From: Promethearchaeota archaeon
GTDB taxonomy: Archaea; Asgardarchaeota; Lokiarchaeia; Sigynarchaeales; SOKP01
Assembly: GCA_014729315.1 (NCBI GenBank)
Contig: WJKD01000149.1
Location: 1-17,742 of the forward strand
Length of the DNA: 17,742 nucleotides
Direction: 5' to 3'
The notes beneath the pieces were generated by a model. That model was not told where the DNA came from. It ran no database searches and saw nothing but the letters and a program-made list of their open reading frames with translations. Positions 1 to 6,343 of this stretch are shown one piece after another (the first letter of the stretch is position 1; each line of letters opens with the position of its first letter). The translations under genes were made by a program, and so were the position numbers.

Positions 1-301
1 AATTTATATTTTGTCGAATTTTATTAGAGAAACATTCCAATTTGTTTCGAATAAATATGAATTTTTTTCTTTGTTTGACGGTAAAATACTTTCATTCCAA
101 GAAGGTTGTATTAAACCAGAAAAGAAAATCTACAAAATTTTATTAAGTAGGTTTCAACTCTCTCCTAAAAACTGTCTTTTTTTAGACGATACAGAATCTT
201 GCGTAGTCGCTGCAAAAAAGCTGGGTATCCGTTCTATACTAATTAAAGAAAATACCAATTTAAAAAAACAATTAAAAAAGTTTAACATAAAGTTAAGTTA
301 A
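1..301 (+). CDS. HAD-superfamily hydrolase (subfamily IA-like), C-terminal part, cut by left window edge
   Basis: The reading frame is open to the window edge. It begins in the middle of a haloacid dehalogenase-like phosphatase core, so a 5' part lies outside. Visible HAD landmarks are an I-L-S-N segment right at the edge (motif II, Ser/Thr phosphate contact) and a short strand pair with F-D-G-K-I-L-S-F. Next come the E-G-C-I-K-P-E-K block, whose lysine fits motif III, and F-L-D-D-T-E followed by A-A-K-K-L-G-I (motif IV acidic pair binding Mg). This order and spacing match subfamily IA enzymes such as phosphoglycolate phosphatase or beta-phosphoglucomutase-like proteins; the substrate cannot be told without the N-terminal cap. 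A TTG at position 11 would be a start only if the enzyme were truncated, which the catalytic layout argues against. It converges on the thiolase with 27 bp between the two ends. Confidence 0.85.
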   Translation, partial: IYILSNFIRETFQFVSNKYEFFSLFDGKILSFQEGCIKPEKKIYKILLSRFQLSPKNCLFLDDTESCVVAAKKLGIRSILIKENTNLKKQLKKFNIKLS

Positions 302-328
302 ATAAAAATGATAGGAAAAAAAGGTGAA
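302..328 (-). terminator. short convergent spacer with T-rich run for the thiolase transcript
   Basis: This is the 27-bp gap between the ends of the HAD gene (+) and the thiolase gene (-). Read on the minus strand, it and the first bases beyond hold runs of 7 and 5 T residues, the kind of T-rich tract at which archaeal RNA polymerase stops. No stem-loop is visible. The assignment rests on composition and position only. Confidence 0.3.
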
Positions 329-1522
329 TTAAATGTTTTCAACTATGGTCGCTTCAGACACTCCCCCACCACCACATAGGGTAGCGAGACCATAGCTGAC
401 GTTGCGTTTTTTCATTTCGTGAATCAAGCTTACGATAATTCTTGCACCCGTGCATCCTACTGGATGACCTAGACCTATACCCGACCCGTTCACATTAGTC
501 TTCTCGAAATTCCAGTTCAATTCTTGGCCAACAGCGACATATTGAGATGCAAACGCTTCGTTGCATTCAACTAAACCGAGGTCCTCGTATTTCATATTCG
601 CTTGTTTAAGAGCTAGAGGTGCTGAATACATTGGTCCCATCCCCATCAAGCGCGGGTCGTTCCCAATCATGCTTATCGTTTTGATTTTTACTAGTGGTGT
701 AAGTCCCAATTCCTGAGCCTTTTCCATAGTTGTTAAAAGTGTTATGCAAGCACCATCGTTTATACCTGACGAATTTCCTGCGGTGACAGTCCCATCTTTT
801 TTGAACACGGGAGGTAATTTCTGTAAATCTTCCATAGTTAAGCCAGGGCGGAAATGTTCGTCCTTATCAAAGATATAGGTTTTTCTTCGGGTCTTAACTT
901 CGACCGGAATAATTTCGTCTTTAAATCTTCCAGAAGTGGTTGCCTTTTCTGCGTTATTTTGTGAAGCTAAGGCTGCTTTATCTTGCATTTCACGCGTAAT
1001 ATTATATTTTTCGGCAACATATTCTGCAGTCATGCCCATAATATATCCGTCTCCAAAAACCTTGCTTCCTGCGTGAAGCCCTTCCATTACTCCACATTTC
1101 ATCTCTTTATTGCGTAATCGTGCACCCCATCTTGCTGATGGAATATAATATGAAACATTACTCATGCTTTCAGTCCCTCCCGCAAGGACTACATCTGCAT
1201 AACCCAGTTGAATGTCTGCCATTCCAGCTCGAACTGCCTCCATGGCGGAAGTACACACACGATTAATAGTCATTGCAGGTACTTCAATAGGAATGTCAGC
1301 TAATAGAGATGCAACACGAGCAACATTCATCTCTTCTTGCGGTTCCATACAGCATCCAGATTTTATGTCCGAGATTATAGAAGGGTCGATTCCTGTTGTA
1401 TTAATACAATCTCTAATACAAAAGCTTAGCAATTTACTAGCATTGTAAGGTAATAGAGATCCTCCGAAAGTTCCAATTGCTGTACGTTTGGCGTAACATA
1501 TTACAATATCTTTATCATTCAT
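329..1522 (-). CDS. thiolase-family acetyl-CoA C-acyltransferase
   Basis: Condenses or cleaves acyl-CoA (2 acetyl-CoA to acetoacetyl-CoA and the reverse); in archaea such enzymes serve the mevalonate pathway or fatty-acid/butyrate-type metabolism. All three active-site blocks of a degradative/biosynthetic thiolase are present: nucleophilic Cys90 in N-R-V-C-T-S-A-M, the N-E-A-F block (321-324), His353 in G-L-G-H-P-V-G, and the second catalytic Cys383 in L-C-G-G-G-G. Length (397 aa) is normal. An A-G-G-T-E-S-M-S-N segment typical of the family is also there. I start at the ATG at 1522; a TTG nine bases further upstream (1531) is in frame but less likely. The C-G-G-G-G-V ending and the intact N-E-A-F/catalytic Cys set point to a true thiolase rather than the archaeal SCP2-like thiolase paired with HMG-CoA synthase and a DUF35 protein; neither partner is nearby. 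Physiological direction is unknown. Confidence 0.93.
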   Translation of the reverse strand: MNDKDIVICYAKRTAIGTFGGSLLPYNASKLLSFCIRDCINTTGIDPSIISDIKSGCCMEPQEEMNVARVASLLADIPIEVPAMTINRVCTSAMEAVRAGMADIQLGYADVVLAGGTESMSNVSYYIPSARWGARLRNKEMKCGVMEGLHAGSKVFGDGYIMGMTAEYVAEKYNITREMQDKAALASQNNAEKATTSGRFKDEIIPVEVKTRRKTYIFDKDEHFRPGLTMEDLQKLPPVFKKDGTVTAGNSSGINDGACITLLTTMEKAQELGLTPLVKIKTISMIGNDPRLMGMGPMYSAPLALKQANMKYEDLGLVECNEAFASQYVAVGQELNWNFEKTNVNGSGIGLGHPVGCTGARIIVSLIHEMKKRNVSYGLATLCGGGGVSEATIVENI

Positions 1523-1848
1523 TTTTTCCAAGTGTTAAATGAGTTTATTTAGTTATCTTATATAAAAAGTAATTTTCAAAAAAGCTTTCTATAATAAATC
1601 ATCTCGATATGTAGATTAAATAACAAGAGGTAGATTGAAGAGTTAATAATTATAGGTATTATTTGAACCTTTAATTGCGTTAAAAAGTATAAAAATGCTT
1701 ATTTTTAAGGAAAATGTGACATCATTCCTATATATATTTAAATATAAGGTATATTATTATAGAATCAAGTTGAGAATAGATAATATTGTGAAGAACAAAT
1801 AATTATAACTTTCATAAAAATAATCTATTAGGATAGGATTCGAACAAG
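1523..1848. promoter_or_regulatory. divergent intergenic region between thiolase and small GTPase
   Basis: This 326-bp AT-rich stretch separates two divergently transcribed genes. Besides the thiolase TATA box it holds a long T/A tract at 1729-1746 (C-T-A-T-A-T-A-T-A-T-T-T-A-A-A-T-A-T) and a second TATA-like stretch near 1813-1822. The latter lies about 30 bp before the GTPase ATG and could give a near-leaderless transcript. No RNA gene is recognisable. A 35-codon frame at 1695-1802 lacks support and overlaps the long T/A tract. Confidence 0.4.
1557..1569 (-). promoter_or_regulatory. TATA-like box for the thiolase gene
   Basis: On the minus strand the sequence reads C-T-T-T-T-T-A-T-A-T-A-A-G, a good archaeal TATA box, centred about 41 bp upstream of the ATG at 1522. 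With the usual 25-27 bp from TATA centre to start of transcription, it would give a short leader of about 15 nt. Confidence 0.45.
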
Positions 1849-2901
1849 ATGGAAAATTCGGATAAGATCGTTGACGAAATCAATATAAAACTATTAATTC
1901 TAGGAGAAGGTGGTGTAGGAAAAACTTCGATTGTAAATTCTTTTTTAGGAAAGCCTGTCCCCGAAAGATATATTCCAACAATAGGTAGTACCATCTTAAG
2001 AAAAGAATACAAGATAAAAAATCAAGATATATTCGTTCGATTAAATATATGGGATGTGGGCGGTCAGAGATCGTTTAATCCGATAAATCCCTCTTTTTAT
2101 AATAATGTAGATGCAGCATTTTTATTATTTGATCTGACAAAACCCAAAGACACGCTCACTGAAATTCGAAAAATATATTTAGAGAACTTAGAAAAATACG
2201 CAAAAGATTGCTTATCCATTGTCATTGGTAATAAAATAGATTTAATTCCAAATCGCGAGAATGTTAAAAAAATCATTAAAGATCATTTTACCGTTAACGT
2301 GCCTTTGTTGCTCACTTCCGCTAAAGAAAATGAAAATGTTTTTGAAGCATTTGAAGTATTAATTTATTCGTTTCTCCAAGAATGGGAAGATAAATTTGGA
2401 TCGATGGGATTTGAAGCTATTTCGCAGGAATTCTTAAAAACTATAGACAAAAGCGAAGAGCTATTAAATGGTAAATTTATTAACATTCAATCTATTGACA
2501 AGGTTTCCTTGAAGGCATCTCCTTCTTCTCATCTCTCTAAAAAAAAAGTAACGAAAACTGTTAATGAAAATGAAATTGGTTTAGATAAATATTATCGGGT
2601 TCAAAAAGAATTAAAACAAAGGGAAGCAATTAAAGAAGAAATAATCAATTCATTTTACGCAAATTTATCTTTAGTGGAAAATTTACTTACCGATTTAAAA
2701 AACACTCCAATTAACTCGTTAATAGAGAGCATAGATAATGCCAAGACTCAGTTAGACGCCATAAAGGATGATTTTGTATTAAACTTGGATTCCTTGATGA
2801 GTACAAAGGCATCCGATGGATTTTCTGAAAAAGACGAAAAAAAGCTCGTATCAGATGGCTCAATTAACCCTGAAAAGGAAGAAAATATTTTAGGTGATTA
2901 A
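1849..2901 (+). CDS. Ras/Rab-like small GTPase with long C-terminal coiled-coil extension
   Basis: A GTP-hydrolysing molecular switch. The G domain (about residues 11-178) has every motif: P-loop G-E-G-G-V-G-K-T (19-26), switch I Y-I-P-T-I-G with Thr44, switch II W-D-V-G-G-Q-R (68-74), N-K-I-D (128-131) and T-S-A-K (156-159). Gln73, equivalent to Ras Gln61, is kept, so intrinsic hydrolysis should be possible. The surroundings of switch II are Rab/Ras-like (F-L-L-F-D-L-T-K-P), but the D-V-G-G-Q core is the Arf/G-alpha form instead of D-T-A-G-Q. Residues about 190-350 form a second, charged, largely helical region, unusual for Ras-size proteins (350 aa versus about 200). There is no C-terminal cysteine for prenylation and no Gly2 for myristoylation, so membrane contact, if any, would come through partners. 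It overlaps the next gene by 8 nt. Asgard archaea are known for many such GTPases. Confidence 0.93.
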   Translation: MENSDKIVDEINIKLLILGEGGVGKTSIVNSFLGKPVPERYIPTIGSTILRKEYKIKNQDIFVRLNIWDVGGQRSFNPINPSFYNNVDAAFLLFDLTKPKDTLTEIRKIYLENLEKYAKDCLSIVIGNKIDLIPNRENVKKIIKDHFTVNVPLLLTSAKENENVFEAFEVLIYSFLQEWEDKFGSMGFEAISQEFLKTIDKSEELLNGKFINIQSIDKVSLKASPSSHLSKKKVTKTVNENEIGLDKYYRVQKELKQREAIKEEIINSFYANLSLVENLLTDLKNTPINSLIESIDNAKTQLDAIKDDFVLNLDSLMSTKASDGFSEKDEKKLVSDGSINPEKEENILGD

Positions 2902-3487
2902 TATACCAAAAAAAGAAGAAATAGTATCTCCTAAAGATTTTAATAAATTATCGAGTAAAGTTGAAGCTCTTTCAAGCGATATTGACAACAAATTTGATGA
3001 ACTAAAAAAATCTATGACCCAACAATTCAAAACCACGACTAAAAGAATTGATACGATTGAAAAAGAACTTAAAGGTCTTAAAGCTCGGATAGCCGAAAAT
3101 CAAGGTCAAATTAAGGAACAAATAAAGATTCAAGAAGAAATCATCATGGATATGATTAATAAATTTGACGAGAAACTGGATAAGGAAATTACTAAGTTTA
3201 CCACAGAAATAGAGGAATTAAAGGGAGAACAAGATGTCTTGAAGATTTCTTATACCATTAATGAAAAGAAATTATTAGACAAAGTTAAAGCTCTCATTTA
3301 TAGTGAAATAAGAAATTCAGTCAAATTTCAAGAAAAGGAAATTCTCATGAATATGTGGATTGACGAGTTAAAAGATATTGTAAGTCAATTCGAAGAGCTT
3401 AAAAAATTACACCCACAAGAATTTAACCTTAGACTCAGACAAATTTCTGATATTTTGGATGTATATAAACAAAAACTTGCTCAATAA
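2894..3487 (+). CDS. coiled-coil protein, probable partner of the upstream GTPase
   Basis: No known family is recognised. The 197-residue product is almost entirely predicted helix. Residues about 15-115 carry dense heptad-like spacing of I/L/F with K and E between (for example I-D-T-I-E-K-E-L-K-G-L-K), typical of a parallel coiled coil. A second helical part (about 120-197) contains a few aromatic residues and ends L-D-V-Y-K-Q-K-L-A-Q. There is no signal peptide, membrane segment or cysteine. The start is a GTG that overlaps the end of the GTPase gene by 8 nt, with G-G-T-G-A-T spanning the junction, so translation is very likely coupled. The tight overlap suggests that it binds the GTPase, perhaps through the GTPase's own coiled tail; this is inference. 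An alternative is a general scaffold protein that merely shares the transcript. Confidence 0.85.
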   Translation: MINIPKKEEIVSPKDFNKLSSKVEALSSDIDNKFDELKKSMTQQFKTTTKRIDTIEKELKGLKARIAENQGQIKEQIKIQEEIIMDMINKFDEKLDKEITKFTTEIEELKGEQDVLKISYTINEKKLLDKVKALIYSEIRNSVKFQEKEILMNMWIDELKDIVSQFEELKKLHPQEFNLRLRQISDILDVYKQKLAQ

Positions 3488-3489
3488 TC

Positions 3490-3530
3490 GCTCCCATCTT
3501 TATTTTCTTCAACTTTATTACTAAACTCTT
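3490..3530 (+). terminator. T-rich end of the GTPase/coiled-coil transcript
   Basis: Just after the coiled-coil stop codon the plus strand turns T-rich (C-A-T-C-T-T-T-A-T-T-T-T-C-T-T-C and A-C-T-T-T-A-T-T), matching the T-tract type of archaeal terminator. No hairpin is seen. The rest of the 219-bp gap to the aminotransferase is AT-rich and presumably holds that gene's promoter; no clear TATA box stands out. Confidence 0.3.
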
Positions 3531-3706
3531 AATTTAAGATTACTAGTTAATTTAATTCATAATGAATTATCTTAAAAGAGCTAATCATTTAACCCAAATG
3601 TAAAAACATACCATTTTAAATACCAAATTTCTTCAGAAAGTATTAAAAAAGTTCTAAATAATACTAATTAATTTAGAATATATTATTTTGCGAATGTTGA
3701 TGAAAA

Positions 3707-4831
3707 GTGAATAATCTATTAGAAGGAATTGAAGAAATACTATTAATGGGACCTGGTCCCTCTTGTGTCCCGCCAGAGGTATATACTGCTTTGAGTTGCA
3801 AGACTTTAGGACATCTTGATCCTTATTTCATTAAAATTATGGATGAGATACAAGTCCAATTACAAAAAGTGTTGAATACTACAAATGAATTAACATTACC
3901 TATTTCTGGGACGGGATCGGCGGGAATGGAAACATGTTTAGTAAATCTTATCGAATCTAAGGATCCCGTACTAGTACTTACAAATGGCGTATTTGGCGTT
4001 CGAATGCAAGATGTAGCTAGTAGGCTAGGGGCTGACGTGGATAATATTGATTTTGAATGGGGTACTCCGGTAATACCAGCAACCGTTAAAGAAAAATTAA
4101 CCAAAAAGGAATATAAGATTGTAGCTATAGTTCACGCAGAGACCTCTACTGGCGTTATGAATCCTGTCGATGAGATAGGTAAATTATTAAACGGAACTGA
4201 TACTCTTTTCCTCGTCGATACAGTTACGAGTTTAGGCGGAATAGAGGTAAATATGGATTCCTGGGGTGTAGACGCACTTTATAGTGGTACGCAAAAGTGC
4301 TTATCGTGCCCTCCTGGTCTAGCACCCGTGTCTTTTTCAAAACACGCATTTTCAATAATATCCAATCGGAAAACTAAGGTGCCCAATTGGTATCTTGATA
4401 TGAATTTAATTGGACGGTATTGGAGTGGTGAAAGAAAGAGAGTTTACCACCACACTGCCCCGATAAATATGCTTTATGCTCTTTATCAAGCACTTAACTT
4501 AGTCATTGAAGAAGGATTGGATAAGGTTTATAAACGACATATGGAAAATCACCTTAAACTTAAAGAGGGTTTGGAAGATCTTGGACTGAATATGTATGTA
4601 GAAGAACAATACCGGCTCCCAATGTTAAATGCTGTTTCGATACCTGATTTTGCAGACGATCTTAAAGTTCGACAGATATTGCGTAATAAACATAAAATTG
4701 AAATAGGTGCTGGCTTAGGGCCTCTCGCAGGAAAAATTTGGCGCATTGGTTTGATGGGTCACACAGCGAGATCTGAAAATGTTGATAAATTCTTGGAAGC
4801 TCTTGATGGAACCTTAAAAGAAGTTAAATAA
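3707..4831 (+). CDS. class V aminotransferase, alanine-glyoxylate/serine-pyruvate type
   Basis: A PLP-dependent enzyme that moves the amino group of alanine or serine to glyoxylate or another 2-oxo acid. The N-terminal L-L-M-G-P-G-P-S motif and G-H-L-D-P are hallmarks of the AGT/SGAT/PucG branch. Residues S-G-T-G-S-A-G-M-E (67-75) form the PLP phosphate cup, D171 in L-V-D-T-V-T-S-L-G-G contacts the pyridine nitrogen, and Lys197 in S-G-T-Q-K-C-L-S is the Schiff-base lysine. Arg346 (W-R-I-G-L-M-G) is placed to bind the substrate carboxylate. Length (374 aa) is normal. The start is a GTG at 3707, the first start after an in-frame stop at 3701; the next ATG (3746) would delete part of the conserved N-terminus. 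It stands alone, so whether it works in serine/glycine metabolism, glyoxylate removal or purine degradation is open. Confidence 0.92.
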   Translation: MNNLLEGIEEILLMGPGPSCVPPEVYTALSCKTLGHLDPYFIKIMDEIQVQLQKVLNTTNELTLPISGTGSAGMETCLVNLIESKDPVLVLTNGVFGVRMQDVASRLGADVDNIDFEWGTPVIPATVKEKLTKKEYKIVAIVHAETSTGVMNPVDEIGKLLNGTDTLFLVDTVTSLGGIEVNMDSWGVDALYSGTQKCLSCPPGLAPVSFSKHAFSIISNRKTKVPNWYLDMNLIGRYWSGERKRVYHHTAPINMLYALYQALNLVIEEGLDKVYKRHMENHLKLKEGLEDLGLNMYVEEQYRLPMLNAVSIPDFADDLKVRQILRNKHKIEIGAGLGPLAGKIWRIGLMGHTARSENVDKFLEALDGTLKEVK

Positions 4832-4887
4832 AAAGAGAGTCTTTAAAAATTTTAAAAAAATGAATTAGAATAATACAAATATTATTC
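4832..4887. terminator. convergent gene ends with hairpin and A/T runs
   Basis: The aminotransferase (+) and the flavoprotein (-) end 50 bp apart. Between them are A/T runs (A5, T4, A7 on the plus strand). An 8-bp perfect inverted repeat, G-A-A-T-A-A-T-A / T-A-T-T-A-T-T-C at 4868-4875 and 4880-4887 with a 4-nt loop, reaches over the flavoprotein stop codon. On the minus strand the hairpin is followed by a T7 run, which would fit a terminator for the flavoprotein. The stem is pure A/T apart from its end pair, hence weak. Confidence 0.35.
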
Positions 4888-6279
4888 AATTCTAACTCCT
4901 TGTTTTTTAAGTGCGTCTTGGACTTTGGTTATATCAACCTTTTTGCACGTAACTCCATCCTTTATCGATTGGGCAGCTGCAACTCCCGCGCCTTGACCTG
5001 TGACTGTACAACAGACCATCTGCCTCGTAGCGGCGTGTGAAACTTTATCCCCCGCAACGCATCGACCAGCCACTAAGAGATTTTCTACTTTCTTGGGCAA
5101 AATTATTCCATAAGGCACATGGAAATATCTACCAGTCAGTGGTAAAATCGCCACACCGTATCCATCAATAAATTCGGGACAAATACCAATCGAATCCTTG
5201 AAACGAGCTTGGTTTCTCACATCGTCCTCGGTAAGATTGTAGGATCCAACGATTTTCCTGGATTCTCTGGTGCCCAAAGATGTCCCTATCGTGCGAAGTC
5301 TCGCCTTTTTAAATCCAGGTGTGTACTTTTTCAAGGCATCGACCGCCATCATAACCCGCCTCCTTCCTTCTATTTCGGCCTTAGTAAGATCCCACACATC
5401 AGTACAATCTATATTCCACATATGGACTGCATTGAAAGATGTAATTTCTCCTGCGTCAGTGTAGTTTCCCCAGTAGCTTTCAATTCTAGCATCTTTTGGA
5501 ATCTCGCCTGCCTCTTTTGCTTTGTTAAAAGGTTCAACTAAATAAGTACTGAAAGAGTTATCGTCGACAGCTTCCCCCCAATCTCCAATTTTTCCTGGAT
5601 TCAAATAGATATACATTAGAAATTTACCAATCTTTATGCCGCTACATCCAAAATTTACCGTAACTTCCATTAATTCGTCTTTCGGGTTTTTTTGACATGG
5701 TACTCCAGCCCTATAAGCTATATCTGCATCTCCAGTCGCATCAATTATTCGTTTAGCCAGGATTGCTTGTCTTCCCGATTTGTTTTCGATGATAACTCCT
5801 TTTATGGTATTACCATCCATAACTACATCAACAGCGGTGCTGTGAAGTAAAGGAGTCACGCCCGCTTCTTGGATCATTTCGTCTACAACATACTTGAATT
5901 TTTCTGTATCCAAAATCTCATATGTTGGTTTTCCATTTACTAGTAGACCTTCGTCTTCTAACGTCTTAATCATATCTTTGTTCTTAATATCACTGAGCAC
6001 ATTAAAAGTGGAATCCATTTTCTTTGCTCTTTTTTCAAATTCCAGCTCGATTCCTCCGGCGTCTATGGTATTTGCGTAACGATACCAAGCAATGGTACCT
6101 ATCATGGATTGCGTAATTACTCCACCACAAAAACCGTAGCGTTCGACAAGCATAGTATCAGTACCTTCTCTTGCAGCTGCTATCGCAGCGGAAAGCCCAG
6201 CGGGTCCTCCTCCTAAAACGAGAATGTCTGGTTCCGCTATAACAGGGATCTTTCTTGCAGGTTCTTCAATTTTTTTCAG
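4882..6279 (-). CDS. FAD-dependent oxidoreductase (FAD_oxidored/PF12831 type), probable CTG start
   Basis: A flavoprotein that oxidises or reduces a small substrate; the family is broad and the substrate unknown. With the start proposed here the protein has 465 residues. The N-terminus I-E-E-P-A-R-K-I-P-V-I-A-E is followed by D-I-L-V-L-G-G-G-P-A-G (18-28), the Rossmann G-x-G-x-x-G, with Glu46 in L-V-E-R as the ribose-binding acid. The C-terminal FAD motif is G-R-C-V-A-G-D (405-411), followed by T-G-Q-G-A-G (427-432). The first ATG in frame (6153) would remove the Rossmann motif. No ATG, GTG or TTG occurs between it and the in-frame stop near 6318. CTG at 6279 is preceded by G-A-G-G-T at 6291-6287, 7 nt away, the same arrangement as at other starts here. 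ATA or ATT start codons and an ATG-to-CTG sequencing error are alternatives. It follows the symporter gene by 64 bp on the same strand. Confidence 0.88.
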   Translation of the reverse strand: MKKIEEPARKIPVIAEPDILVLGGGPAGLSAAIAAAREGTDTMLVERYGFCGGVITQSMIGTIAWYRYANTIDAGGIELEFEKRAKKMDSTFNVLSDIKNKDMIKTLEDEGLLVNGKPTYEILDTEKFKYVVDEMIQEAGVTPLLHSTAVDVVMDGNTIKGVIIENKSGRQAILAKRIIDATGDADIAYRAGVPCQKNPKDELMEVTVNFGCSGIKIGKFLMYIYLNPGKIGDWGEAVDDNSFSTYLVEPFNKAKEAGEIPKDARIESYWGNYTDAGEITSFNAVHMWNIDCTDVWDLTKAEIEGRRRVMMAVDALKKYTPGFKKARLRTIGTSLGTRESRKIVGSYNLTEDDVRNQARFKDSIGICPEFIDGYGVAILPLTGRYFHVPYGIILPKKVENLLVAGRCVAGDKVSHAATRQMVCCTVTGQGAGVAAAQSIKDGVTCKKVDITKVQDALKKQGVRIE

Positions 6280-6310
6280 TTTTATTACCTCAATATTTAA
6301 TTTGATTTTT

Positions 6311-6334
6311 CTTTTTTATACAAGAATTATTCTT
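6311..6334 (-). promoter_or_regulatory. TATA-like box and adjacent palindrome ahead of the flavoprotein gene
   Basis: On the minus strand, T-A-T-A-A-A-A-A-A near 6320-6312 has TATA-box character and would place transcription start near 6290, just before the Shine-Dalgarno sequence of the flavoprotein. Directly upstream lies a palindrome with 6-bp arms and one central base (A-A-G-A-A-T, T, A-T-T-C-T-T; 6322-6334). This is a plausible operator for a dimeric regulator, since a one-base loop cannot form an RNA hairpin. The flavoprotein may therefore be transcribed separately as well as from the symporter promoter. Confidence 0.35.
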
Positions 6335-6343
6335 TTTAACTAT

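Noticed and set aside
1695..1802. 35-codon plus-strand frame in the gap upstream of the small GTPase
   Set aside because: It is built from a T/A-rich promoter-like tract, has no ribosome site and shows no recognisable protein pattern; most simply chance.
1830..1850. tRNA T-loop-like G-T-T-C-G-A-A-T-C on the minus strand
   Set aside because: The flanking bases do not form a T stem, and no acceptor, D or anticodon arm can be drawn around it.
3694..3714. Short ATG frame (M-L-M-K-S-E) overlapping the aminotransferase GTG start
   Set aside because: Only six codons, and in a different frame from the aminotransferase; the GTG start is supported by the conserved N-terminus.
1819..3722. 13-base repeat A-A-T-A-A-T-C-T-A-T-T-A-G at 1819-1831 and 3710-3722
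   Set aside because: One copy is in a leader and the other in codons 2-6 of the aminotransferase; A/T-rich and without shared context, so probably chance.
5209..5541. 110-codon plus-strand frame inside the flavoprotein gene
   Set aside because: An antisense shadow of a strongly conserved coding region, with no protein-like pattern of its own.
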